From positions 3,822,235 through 3,886,234 of the forward strand of contig CP129489.1 in the NCBI GenBank assembly GCA_030584065.1: a stretch of 64,000 bases of DNA, read 5' to 3'. Positions within the stretch are counted from its first letter, which is position 1, and each line of letters opens with the position of its first letter. A model generated the notes under the pieces. The model was not told where the DNA came from, did not search any database, and was given only the letters and a program-made list of their open reading frames with translations. The stretch comes from Flavobacteriales bacterium. GTDB lineage: Bacteria; Bacteroidota; Bacteroidia; Flavobacteriales_F; PHOS-HE28. Of this stretch, positions 8,373 to 17,335 are shown in pieces. Made by a program: the position numbers and the translations under genes.

Positions 8373-9770
8373 ATGAGCGACTACCGCATCGAGAAGGACA
8401 CCATGGGCGAGGTGAGGGTGCCCGCCGACAAGTACTGGGGCGCGCAGACCGAGCGCAGCCGCAATAACTTCCGCATCGGCCCGCCGGGCAGCATGCCGCG
8501 CGAGATCGTGCATGCCTTCGCCTACCTGAAGAAGGCCGCCGCGCTCACCAACCTGGAGCTGGGCAAGCTGCCGAAGGAGAAGTGCGACCTCATCGGCCGC
8601 GTGTGCGACGAGATCCTCACCGGGGCGCTGGATGACCAGTTCCCGCTGGTGATCTGGCAGACCGGCAGCGGCACCCAGAGCAACATGAACGTGAACGAGG
8701 TGATCGCCTACCGCGCGCACGTGCTCAACGGCGGCCAGCTCACAGACGAACAGAAGGTGCTCAACCCCAACGATGATGTGAACAAGAGCCAGAGCAGCAA
8801 CGACACCTATCCCACGGCCATGCACATCGCGGCCTACAAGCTGACGGTGGAGGTGACCATCCCGGGCGTGAAGAAACTGCGCGACACGCTGGCGAAGAAG
8901 GCTGAGGCCTTCAAGGGCGTGGTGAAGACCGGCCGCACGCACTTCATGGACGCCACGCCGCTAACGCTGGGCCAGGAGTTCAGCGGCTACGTGCAACAGC
9001 TCGACAACGGCCTCCGCGCCGTGAACAACGCACTGGAGATGGTGCGTGAGCTGGCGCTCGGCGGCACCGCCGTGGGCACCGGCCTCAACGCGCCGAAGGG
9101 CTACAGCGCGCTGGTGGCGAAGAAGATCGCCGAGCTCACGGGCCTGCCCTTCGTCACCGCGCCCAACAAGTTCGAGGCGCTGGCCGCCCACGATGCCATG
9201 GTGGAACTGAGCGGCGCGCTGAAGCGTCTCGCGGTCTCGCTCATGAAGATCGGCAACGACATCCGCATGCTCAGCAGCGGTCCCCGCAGCGGCATCGGCG
9301 AGATCGTGATCCCGGACAATGAGCCCGGTTCCAGCATCATGCCCGGCAAGGTGAACCCCACGCAGCCCGAGGCGCTCACCATGGTGGCCGCACAGGTGAT
9401 GGGTAATGATGTGGCCGTGAGCATCGGGGCCAGCAACGGTCATTTCGAGCTCAACGTGTTCAAGCCGCTCATCGCTGCGAACGTGCTGCAAAGCGCCCGC
9501 CTGATCGGCGATGCCTGCGTGAGCTTCAACGACAAGTGCGCCGAGGGCATCGAGCCGAACCGCCCGGTGATCAAGCGTCACCTGGAGAATTCGCTGATGC
9601 TCGTGACCAGCCTCAACCCGCACATCGGCTACTACAAGGCGGCCGAGATCGCGAAGAAGGCGCACAAGGAAGGCACCACGCTGAAGGAGGCCGCCATCGC
9701 GCTCGGCCACGTGAGCGCCGAGGATTTCGACAAGTGGGTGGACCCGGCCAAGATGACGAGCGAGGGATGA
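8373..9770 (+). CDS. fumC: Fumarate hydratase, class II
   Basis: TCA-cycle enzyme that interconverts fumarate and malate without an Fe-S cluster. The 465 residues begin [26 protein letters not shown], the usual class II start, and include the GTGTQSNMN-type motif ([13 protein letters not shown]), the catalytic-His region [12 protein letters not shown] and the signature [15 protein letters not shown] near residues 320-335. It is coupled by an ATGA overlap to the acetolactate decarboxylase gene. Confidence 0.97.
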   Translation: MSDYRIEKDTMGEVRVPADKYWGAQTERSRNNFRIGPPGSMPREIVHAFAYLKKAAALTNLELGKLPKEKCDLIGRVCDEILTGALDDQFPLVIWQTGSGTQSNMNVNEVIAYRAHVLNGGQLTDEQKVLNPNDDVNKSQSSNDTYPTAMHIAAYKLTVEVTIPGVKKLRDTLAKKAEAFKGVVKTGRTHFMDATPLTLGQEFSGYVQQLDNGLRAVNNALEMVRELALGGTAVGTGLNAPKGYSALVAKKIAELTGLPFVTAPNKFEALAAHDAMVELSGALKRLAVSLMKIGNDIRMLSSGPRSGIGEIVIPDNEPGSSIMPGKVNPTQPEALTMVAAQVMGNDVAVSIGASNGHFELNVFKPLIAANVLQSARLIGDACVSFNDKCAEGIEPNRPVIKRHLENSLMLVTSLNPHIGYYKAAEIAKKAHKEGTTLKEAAIALGHVSAEDFDKWVDPAKMTSEG

Positions 9771-10447
9771 GGCGTATCGCCCCTCTAGCGGTCGCTGTTT
9801 TCCTCGGTTTCCCCGGCAGCGCCCAAGTGATCGCCACGGGGGCGCTCAAGCGCACCATGTGGGATGGCCAATGCAGCGGACTCATCGCCATGGACACGCT
9901 GGGCCTGCCTGGCGTATATGGCATGGGACCGCTTGAGCATATGCGCGGCGAGATCACCTTGGTGGATGGCCGTTGCCATGTGGCGCGCGTCGACGGTGAC
10001 AGCTTGGTGGTGCAGGTGGACAGCACCGTCAAGGCGCCCTTCTTCGTGCATGCGCGGGTGGCGAGGTGGGAGGACGTGAAGCTGCCCCGTGAGGTGGCGG
10101 ATGATCGGCACCTGGATGCCTATCTCGATCAGCGGAGCGGGGATGAGCCCTTCTTTTTCCGGTTGGCCGGACGGTTCGATGCGGTGGATCTGCACGTCTG
10201 GGACCTGCCCGCTGATTCATCGTTCAGAGGGCCAGCGGAAGGCGCGCGCTACAAGCGCCAATTCAGCTTCAAGGACATTGAGGGCGAAGTGCTCGCTGTG
10301 TTCTCACGCCACCATCGCACGGTGTTCACGCACCACGATTCCTTCATCCATCTGCATTTCCTCGGCACCGATGGCCGCACGATGGGCCATGTGGATGGGC
10401 TCCGGTTCATCCCGGGCCGTGCCGGGCTTCAGGTGGGCAGGCCCTGA
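9767..10447 (+). CDS. budA: Alpha-acetolactate decarboxylase with N-terminal signal sequence
   Basis: Converts 2-acetolactate to acetoin. The 226-residue protein shows the family zinc site: H-x-H followed 11 residues later by H in [20 protein letters not shown], plus [17 protein letters not shown], where the family has a conserved acidic residue. The first 19 residues look like a cleavable signal peptide ending near SAQV, so the enzyme may act outside the cytoplasm. Its ATG overlaps the fumC stop (ATGA). No acetolactate synthase is nearby. The family call is good; the localisation is inferred. Confidence 0.85.
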   Translation: MRRIAPLAVAVFLGFPGSAQVIATGALKRTMWDGQCSGLIAMDTLGLPGVYGMGPLEHMRGEITLVDGRCHVARVDGDSLVVQVDSTVKAPFFVHARVARWEDVKLPREVADDRHLDAYLDQRSGDEPFFFRLAGRFDAVDLHVWDLPADSSFRGPAEGARYKRQFSFKDIEGEVLAVFSRHHRTVFTHHDSFIHLHFLGTDGRTMGHVDGLRFIPGRAGLQVGRP

Positions 10448-10463
10448 CGTCACGAGAAGAGAA

Positions 10464-10485
10464 GCCCGGAGCTTTCGCCCCGGGC
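10464..10485. terminator. GC-rich hairpin between convergent genes
   Basis: GCCCGG (10464-10469) pairs with CCGGGC (10480-10485) over a 10-base loop, in the gap between the decarboxylase gene and the convergent rhodanese lipoprotein gene. Position suggests a two-way terminator; it has no strong T-run. Confidence 0.45.
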
Positions 10486-10511
10486 CCCCTCCTTGGGCAA
10501 TACCCGTGTGC

Positions 10512-10904
10512 CTACCTCACGACGGGCTTGCCATTGGCTGTCCAGGCCTGTATGCCTCCGGCCATATCCGTTACGTCCTTGAAACCGGCTTGCAGAAGCG
10601 CCTCACGCGCGGCGGCGCTCCTGCGGCCTGAGGCGCAGTACACCAGCACCGGTGCCTGCTTGTCGAGCGTGGCCATCCCGGCCTGCAGCTGGCCGTTCGT
10701 CCAATCAAGGTTCCGTGCGCCATCCAGGTGGCCCGAGGCGTATTCACTCGCGGTGCGGACATCGATGAGCTGGGCTTTCGGTGTGCCAAGGGCCTTCTCG
10801 AAGGCATCGGGACCGACGGCTGTTGCATTTCCGGCTTGGCCGGCCTGGCCGCAGGCAGTGAGCACCAGGATGCTCAGCAGGGGGATGATGGCAATGGTTC
10901 GCAT
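10512..10904 (-). CDS. Rhodanese-domain lipoprotein
   Basis: Single rhodanese domain of 130 residues, exported and lipid-anchored: the signal peptide ends in the lipobox VLTAC (Cys at residue 18). The domain shows LIDVRTASEYASGHLDGARN and the active loop CASGRRS, whose Cys would carry a persulfide. Probable role: sulfane-sulfur transfer in the periplasm. It is the last gene of the minus-strand sulfur island, 23 bases after the peroxiredoxin gene. Confidence 0.88.
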   Translation of the reverse strand: MRTIAIIPLLSILVLTACGQAGQAGNATAVGPDAFEKALGTPKAQLIDVRTASEYASGHLDGARNLDWTNGQLQAGMATLDKQAPVLVYCASGRRSAAAREALLQAGFKDVTDMAGGIQAWTANGKPVVR

Positions 10905-10927
10905 GCTATGGGTGTTCTTTGGCAGGT

Positions 10928-11572
10928 TCAGGCGAGCTGCTTCTTCGCCAGGTAGAAATCAACCTTCTCCAGCTTGTTGTCCGCATTGCGGGCATCGAGC
11001 TCGGCCAGCGTCTTGGGCGGGGGCACGATGACCTTCTCGCCCTTCTTCCAGTTCACCGGTATCGCGCATGCATGTGCATCGGTGGTCTGCATGGCCTCCA
11101 GCACGCGCATGATCTCCTCCATGTTGCGGCCCACGTTCAGCGGGTAGTACATGATGAGGCGGATGACGCCCTTGGGGTCGATGAAGAAGACAGCGCGCAC
11201 GGCGGCGGTATTGCTCGTGTTCTCGTGCAGCATGCCGTAGAGCTTCGCCACCTTCATGTCGATGTCCGCGATGATCGGGAAGTCCATGTATACACCGGTC
11301 TTCTCGCGCACGTTCTGCACCCAGGCCACGTGGCTGTGGATGCTGTCGATGCTCTCGCCCATGAGCTTCGTCTTCCGGGTGGCGAACCATTCCTTGTTGC
11401 GCGCGAACTCGGTGAGCTCTGTGGTGCATACGGGGGTGAAGTCAGCCGGATGGCTGAAGAGGATCACCCAATGGTCCTTGGCGAAGTCGCTGAAGCGGAG
11501 CACGCCGTGGGTGGTGTTGGCCTCGAAATCGGGCGCCTTGTCGCCGATGCGGGGCATCATGACTGGTTCCAT
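10928..11572 (-). CDS. Peroxiredoxin, 1-Cys (Prx6) type
   Basis: Thiol peroxidase of 214 residues. The peroxidatic Cys49 lies in HPADFTPVCTTEL, the signature of the Prx6 group, and the C-terminal arm (PVNWKKGEKVIVPPP) is typical of that group. It would reduce peroxides and perhaps persulfide-derived oxidants. It follows trxA by 39 bases, and thioredoxin is a plausible reductant. The start could also be one of two further Met codons (residues 5 and 6). Confidence 0.93.
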   Translation of the reverse strand: MEPVMMPRIGDKAPDFEANTTHGVLRFSDFAKDHWVILFSHPADFTPVCTTELTEFARNKEWFATRKTKLMGESIDSIHSHVAWVQNVREKTGVYMDFPIIADIDMKVAKLYGMLHENTSNTAAVRAVFFIDPKGVIRLIMYYPLNVGRNMEEIMRVLEAMQTTDAHACAIPVNWKKGEKVIVPPPKTLAELDARNADNKLEKVDFYLAKKQLA

Positions 11573-11611
11573 GCTGTTGGTGGTTTCGTGGTAGATGAAG
11601 GTTGGAGTCGC

Positions 11612-11926
11612 TCACATGAATGGTGCGATGACCTCCTGCAGCTGATCGGCGCTCATCACGCCGCTGCGCCGCCAAACGGGCTGCCCGTTCTTGAAGACGA
11701 TGAGCGTGGGCACGCCTTGGATGCGGTAGGCCTGCGCCGCCGCCGGGTTGCGGTCCACATCGATCTTGAGCACGGTGGCGTTCTCGCCTACACGGCGCTT
11801 GAAGTCCTCCAGGATGGGGCCCATCACGCGGCAAGGGCCGCACCATTCGGCGGAGAAGTCGACCAGCACCGGCTTGTCGCCGGCGATGATATCCTTGAAG
11901 CTCGTGGCTTTCTCTGAGGTTGTCAT
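11612..11926 (-). CDS. trxA: Thioredoxin
   Basis: Disulfide reductase of 104 residues with the classic WCGPC site (Cys29 and Cys32), the cis-proline loop [11 protein letters not shown] and no signal peptide, so cytoplasmic. Placed between a small membrane protein (ATGA overlap at its start) and the 1-Cys peroxiredoxin. It probably reduces that enzyme and clears protein persulfides in the sulfur island. Confidence 0.95.
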   Translation of the reverse strand: MTTSEKATSFKDIIAGDKPVLVDFSAEWCGPCRVMGPILEDFKRRVGENATVLKIDVDRNPAAAQAYRIQGVPTLIVFKNGQPVWRRSGVMSADQLQEVIAPFM

Positions 11927-12150
11927 TTGATCTCTTGGTAGGTGGGTTCGTCGTCTTTGCCGGCTGCCCGCGCAGGTGTCGGGGCGCAGGTGCCGGCGAA
12001 GCAGCCGGTGTTCAGGATGGCCTGCAGGCTGAAGAAGGCCCCGGCTCCGTAGGCGAAGGCATCACCGCTGGCGAAGCCTTGTCCCAGGAATGCCATGCCT
12101 GCGAGCAGGCGCAGCCAGCGGGACCAGTGCCATTGGAGCAGCGCGCTCAA
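11923..12150 (-). CDS. Small membrane protein with C-terminal cysteine pair
   Basis: About 75 residues: two hydrophobic stretches ([15 protein letters not shown] and [13 protein letters not shown]), then [10 protein letters not shown] with two cysteines five residues apart, then a polar tail. I do not recognise a named family; similar small proteins often accompany rhodanese genes. No ATG fits. A TTG at 12150 overlaps the rhodanese stop as TTGA, so coupled translation from TTG is my best start; another TTG lies at 12177. The stop overlaps the trxA start. Confidence 0.7.
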   Translation of the reverse strand: MSALLQWHWSRWLRLLAGMAFLGQGFASGDAFAYGAGAFFSLQAILNTGCFAGTCAPTPARAAGKDDEPTYQEIK

Positions 12151-12449
12151 CGCAGCAGGGCTTGCACGTTCTGCCAAGGGCCGCCATTGTAGGCCTCATA
12201 GCCGGCGCTCTTCAGCGCATCGGCGGCCATGCCGCTGCGGGCGCCGCTGCGGCAGCAGGTGATCACGGGCTTGTCCTTGCTGATCTTGCCCAGCTGCGAT
12301 TGCAGGCGGTCGAGCGGGATGTTCACCGCGCCCTTGGGGTGACCGGCGCGGAACTCGTCGGGTGTGCGCACATCGATGATCTGCGCGCCTTCCTTGATTT
12401 TCTGGCCGAGGTCCACCTTGGTGCCGAGGCCGAAGAGATTGCCGAACAT
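12147..12449 (-). CDS. Single-domain rhodanese, cytoplasmic
   Basis: Sulfurtransferase of 100 residues with IIDVRTPDEFRAGHPKGAVNIP and the active loop CCRSGARS, which carries two adjacent cysteines. No signal peptide. The ATG at 12449 (MFGNLFG) is preferred to upstream in-frame codons that fall in the gap after the porin gene. Likely carries sulfane sulfur between thiols, ahead of thioredoxin in the same transcript. Confidence 0.9.
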   Translation of the reverse strand: MFGNLFGLGTKVDLGQKIKEGAQIIDVRTPDEFRAGHPKGAVNIPLDRLQSQLGKISKDKPVITCCRSGARSGMAADALKSAGYEAYNGGPWQNVQALLR

Positions 12450-12524
12450 GGGAGGGATGTTGTTTGTGCCACAAAGGTCCGTATCCGCGGGACCGGCGTG
12501 GGTGACGCGCATCACCAAGGGCGC

Positions 12525-13958
12525 TCAGAAGGCGTAGTTCACGATGAGGTTCACGTGGTGCATGTCCACCTTGTTGAAGGCCTGGCGCTCATTAAGGTTC
12601 TGCTCATAGAGCGGCATCTTGTACAGATAGAGCAGCTGCACGGCCAATCCTTTCCAACCGCCACTGAACTGGTATTGGGTGTTCAGGGCGTAATGGGCGT
12701 AAGAGGGGAACGCGTACTTGTTCAATCGGACGTCGGAGATCGCCGGTAGCCAGTATGCGCCGCCATCAAGCTCTATGCGGAGACCCTTGACCGCATCGCG
12801 CAGGATGAGGTTGACGGTGGTGGCATGCACGTCGCCGAGGCCTTCGTTCCGTTCACGCGGGAGGAAGGTGAAGAATGGGTCGCGTCCCCATTCACGGGGC
12901 ATCAGATACCTGCCGCCGGCCGTGATCCGCGTATAGTTGAGCTGCCAGCGGAACTTGCCGGGCACGTGGCGGAGCCGGGCGCTGAAGGCCATGCTCTCCT
13001 CGCCTTCGGGCATGTAGGCCCGCTCGGGGTCGGCCAGGGAGCCTTGTGCTGCCGGGCTCTGTGCAAGGCCGAGCATGGAGAGGCTCCATCGGTCATCGCG
13101 CCTGCCCAGGTCGAACTGGAGCATCGCCGTGTTGAACATGTTCTCCACGTACACATCCCACAGGGTGACCGACATGTGCCGGCCGATCTGCTCTTTCGCC
13201 GACAGGGCGAAGATGCCCAGACTGTTCTGGTGATCGCCATGGGAGGATGGTTCACCCATGATGTTGCGGCCTGCGGGGTACAAGTGGGTGCTCTCCTCCA
13301 CATGGTACCACTTGCTCGTGCTTCGCGGTGCCACCCGGTACAGCCAGCCGCCCTGCACCGTGGTGCCATGTTTCAATTTGTGGCGCGCCCAGATGCCCTC
13401 GAACAAGGTGGGGTGCATGCGCCCGTCCTGTGGGTTCAGGAAGGGGGTGTTGAGCTCCTGCTTGCCGAACACCGCTTCGGTGCGACGGTCGCGACTGACG
13501 TAGTTCAACTGGAACTCGTGCAGGTAGGCGAGGTCCTCCACGTTCTTCGGGTCGGTCACATCGAACAGGCCGATCTCGTAACGGCTGGTGCCTCCTGTCA
13601 CCGGATCGATCTCCTCGAAGTCACTGGACGCGAGGTCGAACGTGAAGCCACCTGCCATCTTGAACTGAAGGCCATGCCACCGGTCCGAGGCGTAGCCCAG
13701 CACGCCGCCGAAGGCGACGACACAGTAATCCGCCGGAGCGCCTTCATTGACCGTGACCATGTTGTACTGGCGGAAGCGTCCTTCCAAGGTGCCGCGTTGC
13801 ATGATCTCGAACAGCTGGCTGTTCTGGCGCAGGCTGTCGGAATGCGGCAGGTCGTGCTCCTCGTGCTGAGCGGTGGCACCCATGGCCAGATGGGCCAGGA
13901 GTGCAACAGCGGCCATCCGGCTCCCTCGTGAAGCCTGGTGCAGTTCGTTATGATGCAT
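12525..13958 (-). CDS. Outer-membrane beta-barrel porin, OprD-like
   Basis: 477 residues with an N-terminal signal sequence ending near GATAQ, then a long run of alternating hydrophobic strands ending in aromatic NLIVNYAF, the usual barrel terminus. Features such as FGKQELNTPFLNPQDGRMHPTLFEG and WGRDPFFTF resemble the OprD/OprD-like porin group. Probable role: uptake of small anions, perhaps sulfur compounds, across the outer membrane. It is 3 bases after the DsrE gene in the sulfur island. Substrate unknown; a Met at residue 15 could be the true start. Confidence 0.7.
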   Translation of the reverse strand: MHHNELHQASRGSRMAAVALLAHLAMGATAQHEEHDLPHSDSLRQNSQLFEIMQRGTLEGRFRQYNMVTVNEGAPADYCVVAFGGVLGYASDRWHGLQFKMAGGFTFDLASSDFEEIDPVTGGTSRYEIGLFDVTDPKNVEDLAYLHEFQLNYVSRDRRTEAVFGKQELNTPFLNPQDGRMHPTLFEGIWARHKLKHGTTVQGGWLYRVAPRSTSKWYHVEESTHLYPAGRNIMGEPSSHGDHQNSLGIFALSAKEQIGRHMSVTLWDVYVENMFNTAMLQFDLGRRDDRWSLSMLGLAQSPAAQGSLADPERAYMPEGEESMAFSARLRHVPGKFRWQLNYTRITAGGRYLMPREWGRDPFFTFLPRERNEGLGDVHATTVNLILRDAVKGLRIELDGGAYWLPAISDVRLNKYAFPSYAHYALNTQYQFSGGWKGLAVQLLYLYKMPLYEQNLNERQAFNKVDMHHVNLIVNYAF

Positions 13959-13961
13959 GAC

Positions 13962-14381
13962 CTAGAAGCCTGCCTTGATGTAGCTCCAGCCCTGTTCCTG
14001 GCGTTCCACGATGTGGATGATTCCGGCCTTCACGAAGCCTGCATCCGGAAGCACCTTCGCGCGGTCCAGGTTCCGCTCCTTGATGGTGTTCTCACAGGCC
14101 AGGAACACGATGCCCTGCGCGGCGAACTCCTTCACCTTCGCCTGCACGATGCTGCGGTCGCCCATCAGCAGGTCCATGCCCGGGCCGTGGCACACGACCT
14201 CCAGCTCCATCTTGGGCGCGGCCTCCTTCATGTTGCGCAGCTGGCGCATCAGCCCCTTGTGCACCAATGTGTCGCCGCTCACGAGCTGCATCACGATGCG
14301 GTGCTTCATTGGCGTGTCCTGGGCCTTGAGGGAACCCAGTACGGAGAGAGCGAGGAGCAGGAGAAGAATGAGCTTTTTCAT
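13962..14381 (-). CDS. Exported DsrE family protein
   Basis: 139 residues: a signal peptide (MKKLILLLLLALSVLGSLKAQ) and one DsrE/DsrF-like domain with KMELEVVCHGPGMDLLMGD and GIVFLACENTIKERNL. The Cys in LACENT is at the position of the persulfide-carrying cysteine in this family. DsrE-like proteins relay sulfur atoms; here the relay would be periplasmic. The ATG at 14381 is chosen because the signal peptide starts there. Lies between the SoxB-like and porin genes. Confidence 0.85.
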   Translation of the reverse strand: MKKLILLLLLALSVLGSLKAQDTPMKHRIVMQLVSGDTLVHKGLMRQLRNMKEAAPKMELEVVCHGPGMDLLMGDRSIVQAKVKEFAAQGIVFLACENTIKERNLDRAKVLPDAGFVKAGIIHIVERQEQGWSYIKAGF

Positions 14382-14431
14382 GATCGAGGACAAAGGTGCC
14401 GCGGATGCCCGCAGTGCTTCAGTGACTCTGC

Positions 14432-16219
14432 TCACCGGAACTCATAATCGTACCCTTCCAGCTGGCTCAGCAGGGTCTGCGGCGCATCGGTTGCCGTGAT
14501 GCGGCCTTCCACCTTCGGTGCCACCGGGCTGAACTTGCCGAAGTACTCGCGCAGGATGGTGTGCATCGTGACGTTCGCACGGCGCGGGTTCTTCACCTTC
14601 TCCAGTCGGCACAGGGTGTCATCGGGATCGCCCTCGCGCTCGCACGCGGCGATCAGGTAGGTTTTGTTGCGGTCAATGGGCTTGCCGCCGATTTTGATCC
14701 AGTTGACGCGCTTGCCGAGGTCGTTGTGCATGGTGAAGTTGGCCGTCATGCCCTTGAAGCGCACCACCCAGCCGCCGAAGCGCTTGGCAGGATCCTTCGC
14801 GAACACGTTGTGCAGTTCCTTCTCCAGCCAGTTCCAGAGCTGTTCCCCCGTGGCCTCGCCGTACTTGGCCTCGCTGTCCACGGGGATCATGCTCCACAGG
14901 TCGTCGTTGGTGATGGGCGTAGGGTTCTTGCCGTCGGCCACGATCGGCGGGCAGAAGCGGAAGCCGTTGCTGATGGCCACATCGGGCTTCAGTTTCCACA
15001 TGATGGCGTCCGTGATCAGGTTGTCCATCGGGTTCTCGATCACGTAGTAGCGCACCAGTGTGTTCTTCGTGCTGCCCACCACCGTGCTGAGCTCCTCCTG
15101 GTAGGGCGCGCTCACTTCGTCCACGAGCTGCAGCATGCCCTTGTCGGCCGGGTACTTCTCGGGGTCCACATCGAGAAGTTCGTAGTGGCTGTCCTTCACC
15201 TGGCCGTTCTCCACCACCACGTCCAGCCGCGCCACGAACGAGCCGAAGGCACCGGGCTCCACCACCTTGCTGTACTTCGCTTCGATGGGCTTGCGCACGC
15301 GTTCGTGCGTGTCGGCGCCCAGGATGAGGTCGGCGCCCTCCACCTCGGGCTTGTTGGCCAGATCCACCTGCTGGGCCAGTCCCATGTGGGTGACGAGGAA
15401 GACCATGGCGCAGCCCTCGTAATCGCGCAGGATGCGGATGTAGCGCGCCACGTTCTGCTCGGGCTTGGTGAATTTGATGCCGCAGCTGTACGCCGGCGAC
15501 TGGCGTTTGGGCGTGAGGGGATCGTTGTAGCCGATGAAGCCGATCTTGACACCGGCCACAACCTTGGTCCAGTAAGGCTGGAAGATCATCTCGCCCGCCA
15601 TGTCGGCGGTGGGGTCCACCATGTCGCCGCAGTAGTCGGCCAGGGGCTCGTGCCACATGTTGGCGCAGATCTTCGCGCCCCGGTAGCCGCCCAGGTCCTT
15701 CAGCATGTTCTCCTTGCCGTACACCACCTCCCAGTTGCCGGGCAGGAGCAGGTCGTAGCCCACCTTGTTCATCAGGGGCACGATGGCGCGCCCCTCGCTC
15801 TTGGCCGCCACACCGCCGCCCTGGAAGCAGTCGCCACCGTCGATCACGATGGTGTTGGCCGGGTCCTCGTTGCGCAGCGTGTCGATCATGCTCTTCAGCA
15901 CACCGTAGCCGCCGCGCTTCTTGTACACGGGCTTGCCGTTCTCCAGGAAGAACTCGTCATGCGTGTGCAGCTGCGAGTGGATGTCGCTGGTGAAGAGGAT
16001 GGTGAACTTGCCGGCCTTGCCGCTCTGCACAGCGCGGCTGCCCACGAGCTCTTCGCGGCGTTGCGCATCGCCCATGGAGCCGAGCGCCACCGTGGGGCCG
16101 AGCGTGAGCCCCGCACCCAGCGCGCCGAGCGATCTCAGGGCCTGCCTTCGGCTGACCCCGTATGCCTTCTCATTGTGGGCGCCGCAGGTGCAGCCAGGGG
16201 GGTGGATGATCTCGCTCAT
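14432..16219 (-). CDS. SoxB-like metallophosphatase-fold hydrolase, Tat-exported
   Basis: 595 residues. A twin-arginine signal (SRRQALRSLGALGAG, residues 23-37) is followed by a two-metal site: DIHSQLH (Asp79, His81), the GGDCFQGG motif near 128-135, GNWE at 161-164 where SoxB proteins have GHWEF, then THMG and GADTHERV. The C-terminal half is a 5'-nucleotidase-type domain. In Sox systems SoxB releases sulfate from SoxYZ-bound sulfur; no SoxYZ, XA or CD is in the window, so the substrate is open. It overlaps the TsdA-like gene by ATGA. The alternative is a plain 5'-nucleotidase. Confidence 0.75.
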   Translation of the reverse strand: MSEIIHPPGCTCGAHNEKAYGVSRRQALRSLGALGAGLTLGPTVALGSMGDAQRREELVGSRAVQSGKAGKFTILFTSDIHSQLHTHDEFFLENGKPVYKKRGGYGVLKSMIDTLRNEDPANTIVIDGGDCFQGGGVAAKSEGRAIVPLMNKVGYDLLLPGNWEVVYGKENMLKDLGGYRGAKICANMWHEPLADYCGDMVDPTADMAGEMIFQPYWTKVVAGVKIGFIGYNDPLTPKRQSPAYSCGIKFTKPEQNVARYIRILRDYEGCAMVFLVTHMGLAQQVDLANKPEVEGADLILGADTHERVRKPIEAKYSKVVEPGAFGSFVARLDVVVENGQVKDSHYELLDVDPEKYPADKGMLQLVDEVSAPYQEELSTVVGSTKNTLVRYYVIENPMDNLITDAIMWKLKPDVAISNGFRFCPPIVADGKNPTPITNDDLWSMIPVDSEAKYGEATGEQLWNWLEKELHNVFAKDPAKRFGGWVVRFKGMTANFTMHNDLGKRVNWIKIGGKPIDRNKTYLIAACEREGDPDDTLCRLEKVKNPRRANVTMHTILREYFGKFSPVAPKVEGRITATDAPQTLLSQLEGYDYEFR

Positions 16220-17325
16220 GGTTTCTTGTAGTAGGAGGCGATGGGTCCGAACGGGCCGTATTTGTGCTGCTTCTCGGGGAACTTGTCGGCGTAGGGCCCG
16301 AACGGGTGGTCCACGGGTTTCTTGCTGATGTCGGGCCAATCACCGGTGAGGTCCTTGGCGGGTCGGGGCTGGGAGTTCACATAGGCGGCCACATCCCAGG
16401 CCTCCTCGTCGGTGAGCTGCGGGGTCTCCCACGTGGCGCCCTGGGGCATGTTGGCCTTCACGTAGCCGGCGAACCGGCTCATTCGGAAAAGGCCGGCGCC
16501 CTGGTTGTAGCTGCCGTCGCCCCAGAGCGGCGGGTAGATGTGCGTGACGCCATCGGCCTTCAGCATGCCCTGGCCATCCTTGCCGTGGCACGACATGCAC
16601 TTGGCCTCGAACACGGCCTGCCCGCGCTTGGGGTCGGCCGGGCGGTCCAAGAAGGCCAGCTCCACGATGCCGCTGCCTTTGGGCTTCTTCTCCTTGGCGA
16701 TGCCCGTGCCCAGCCATTGCATGTAGGCGAGGATAGCCTGCATCTCGCGGCCGGTGCTGTCCAGCGCGGTTCCGTTGAGGCTGCGCTCCACGCAATCGTT
16801 CACGCGCTTCACCACCGTCTCGGTGGCTCCGCTGCGCGCCCTGAACTTCGGGTAGGTGCTCCAGACCGCGCCGTAATTGTTGCCCCACGGGCGCGTTCCG
16901 GCGTCGAGGTGGCAGTTCTGGCAATTGAGCGCGTTCGTGTTCCGCATCACCGTGCCATTGGGGCCGATGTAGTGCGCGGTGTTCGCGATGAGCTCCCGCC
17001 CGTAACGGATCAGCTCCTCCTGGGCATCATCCAGGAAGGCCAGCCGGCTGGTATCGGCGCCAGCCCAGAGGCTGTCTGCCGCGTAGATGGCTGTTTGCGG
17101 CAAGGGCTCGGGCGGCGGCGGCTTGGGCTCGAACGCTCCCGGGGGGATGAAGAACTGCGCGACCACCAGCACGAGCAGCACCCAGGTGATGCGCTTGCTC
17201 CAGCTCAGGCCCGTTCTGCGCGGGTTCCCCATGCGCTCCTGGAGCGTGGCCACGGCATCGTCGAGCACGTGCAGCACGACGAGCACGAGCAGCGTGGCGA
17301 TGAGGACGACGACCGGGATGAGCAT
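16216..17325 (-). CDS. TsdA-like dihaem cytochrome c (thiosulfate dehydrogenase family)
   Basis: 369 residues with two N-terminal membrane segments (about 3-20 and 46-62) and two haem c sites, CQNCH (135-139) and CMSCH (243-247). Cys178 in KRVNDCVERSLNG lies 39 residues after the first haem His, fitting the unusual His/Cys ligation of TsdA. PPLWGDGSYNQGAGL and DEEAWDVAAYVNSQPRP also match TsdA. The family joins two thiosulfates to tetrathionate, or does the reverse. Membrane anchoring would let it pass electrons locally. Coupled to the SoxB-like gene. Confidence 0.85.
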   Translation of the reverse strand: MLIPVVVLIATLLVLVVLHVLDDAVATLQERMGNPRRTGLSWSKRITWVLLVLVVAQFFIPPGAFEPKPPPPEPLPQTAIYAADSLWAGADTSRLAFLDDAQEELIRYGRELIANTAHYIGPNGTVMRNTNALNCQNCHLDAGTRPWGNNYGAVWSTYPKFRARSGATETVVKRVNDCVERSLNGTALDSTGREMQAILAYMQWLGTGIAKEKKPKGSGIVELAFLDRPADPKRGQAVFEAKCMSCHGKDGQGMLKADGVTHIYPPLWGDGSYNQGAGLFRMSRFAGYVKANMPQGATWETPQLTDEEAWDVAAYVNSQPRPAKDLTGDWPDISKKPVDHPFGPYADKFPEKQHKYGPFGPIASYYKKP

Positions 17326-17335
17326 GGCGCGGTGT

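Noticed and set aside
14432-16219. Plain 5'-nucleotidase call for the SoxB-like protein
   Set aside because: The fold allows it, but the Tat signal, GNWE segment in place of the usual nucleotidase sequence, and coupling to a TsdA-like cytochrome favour a SoxB relative. Kept as the alternative.
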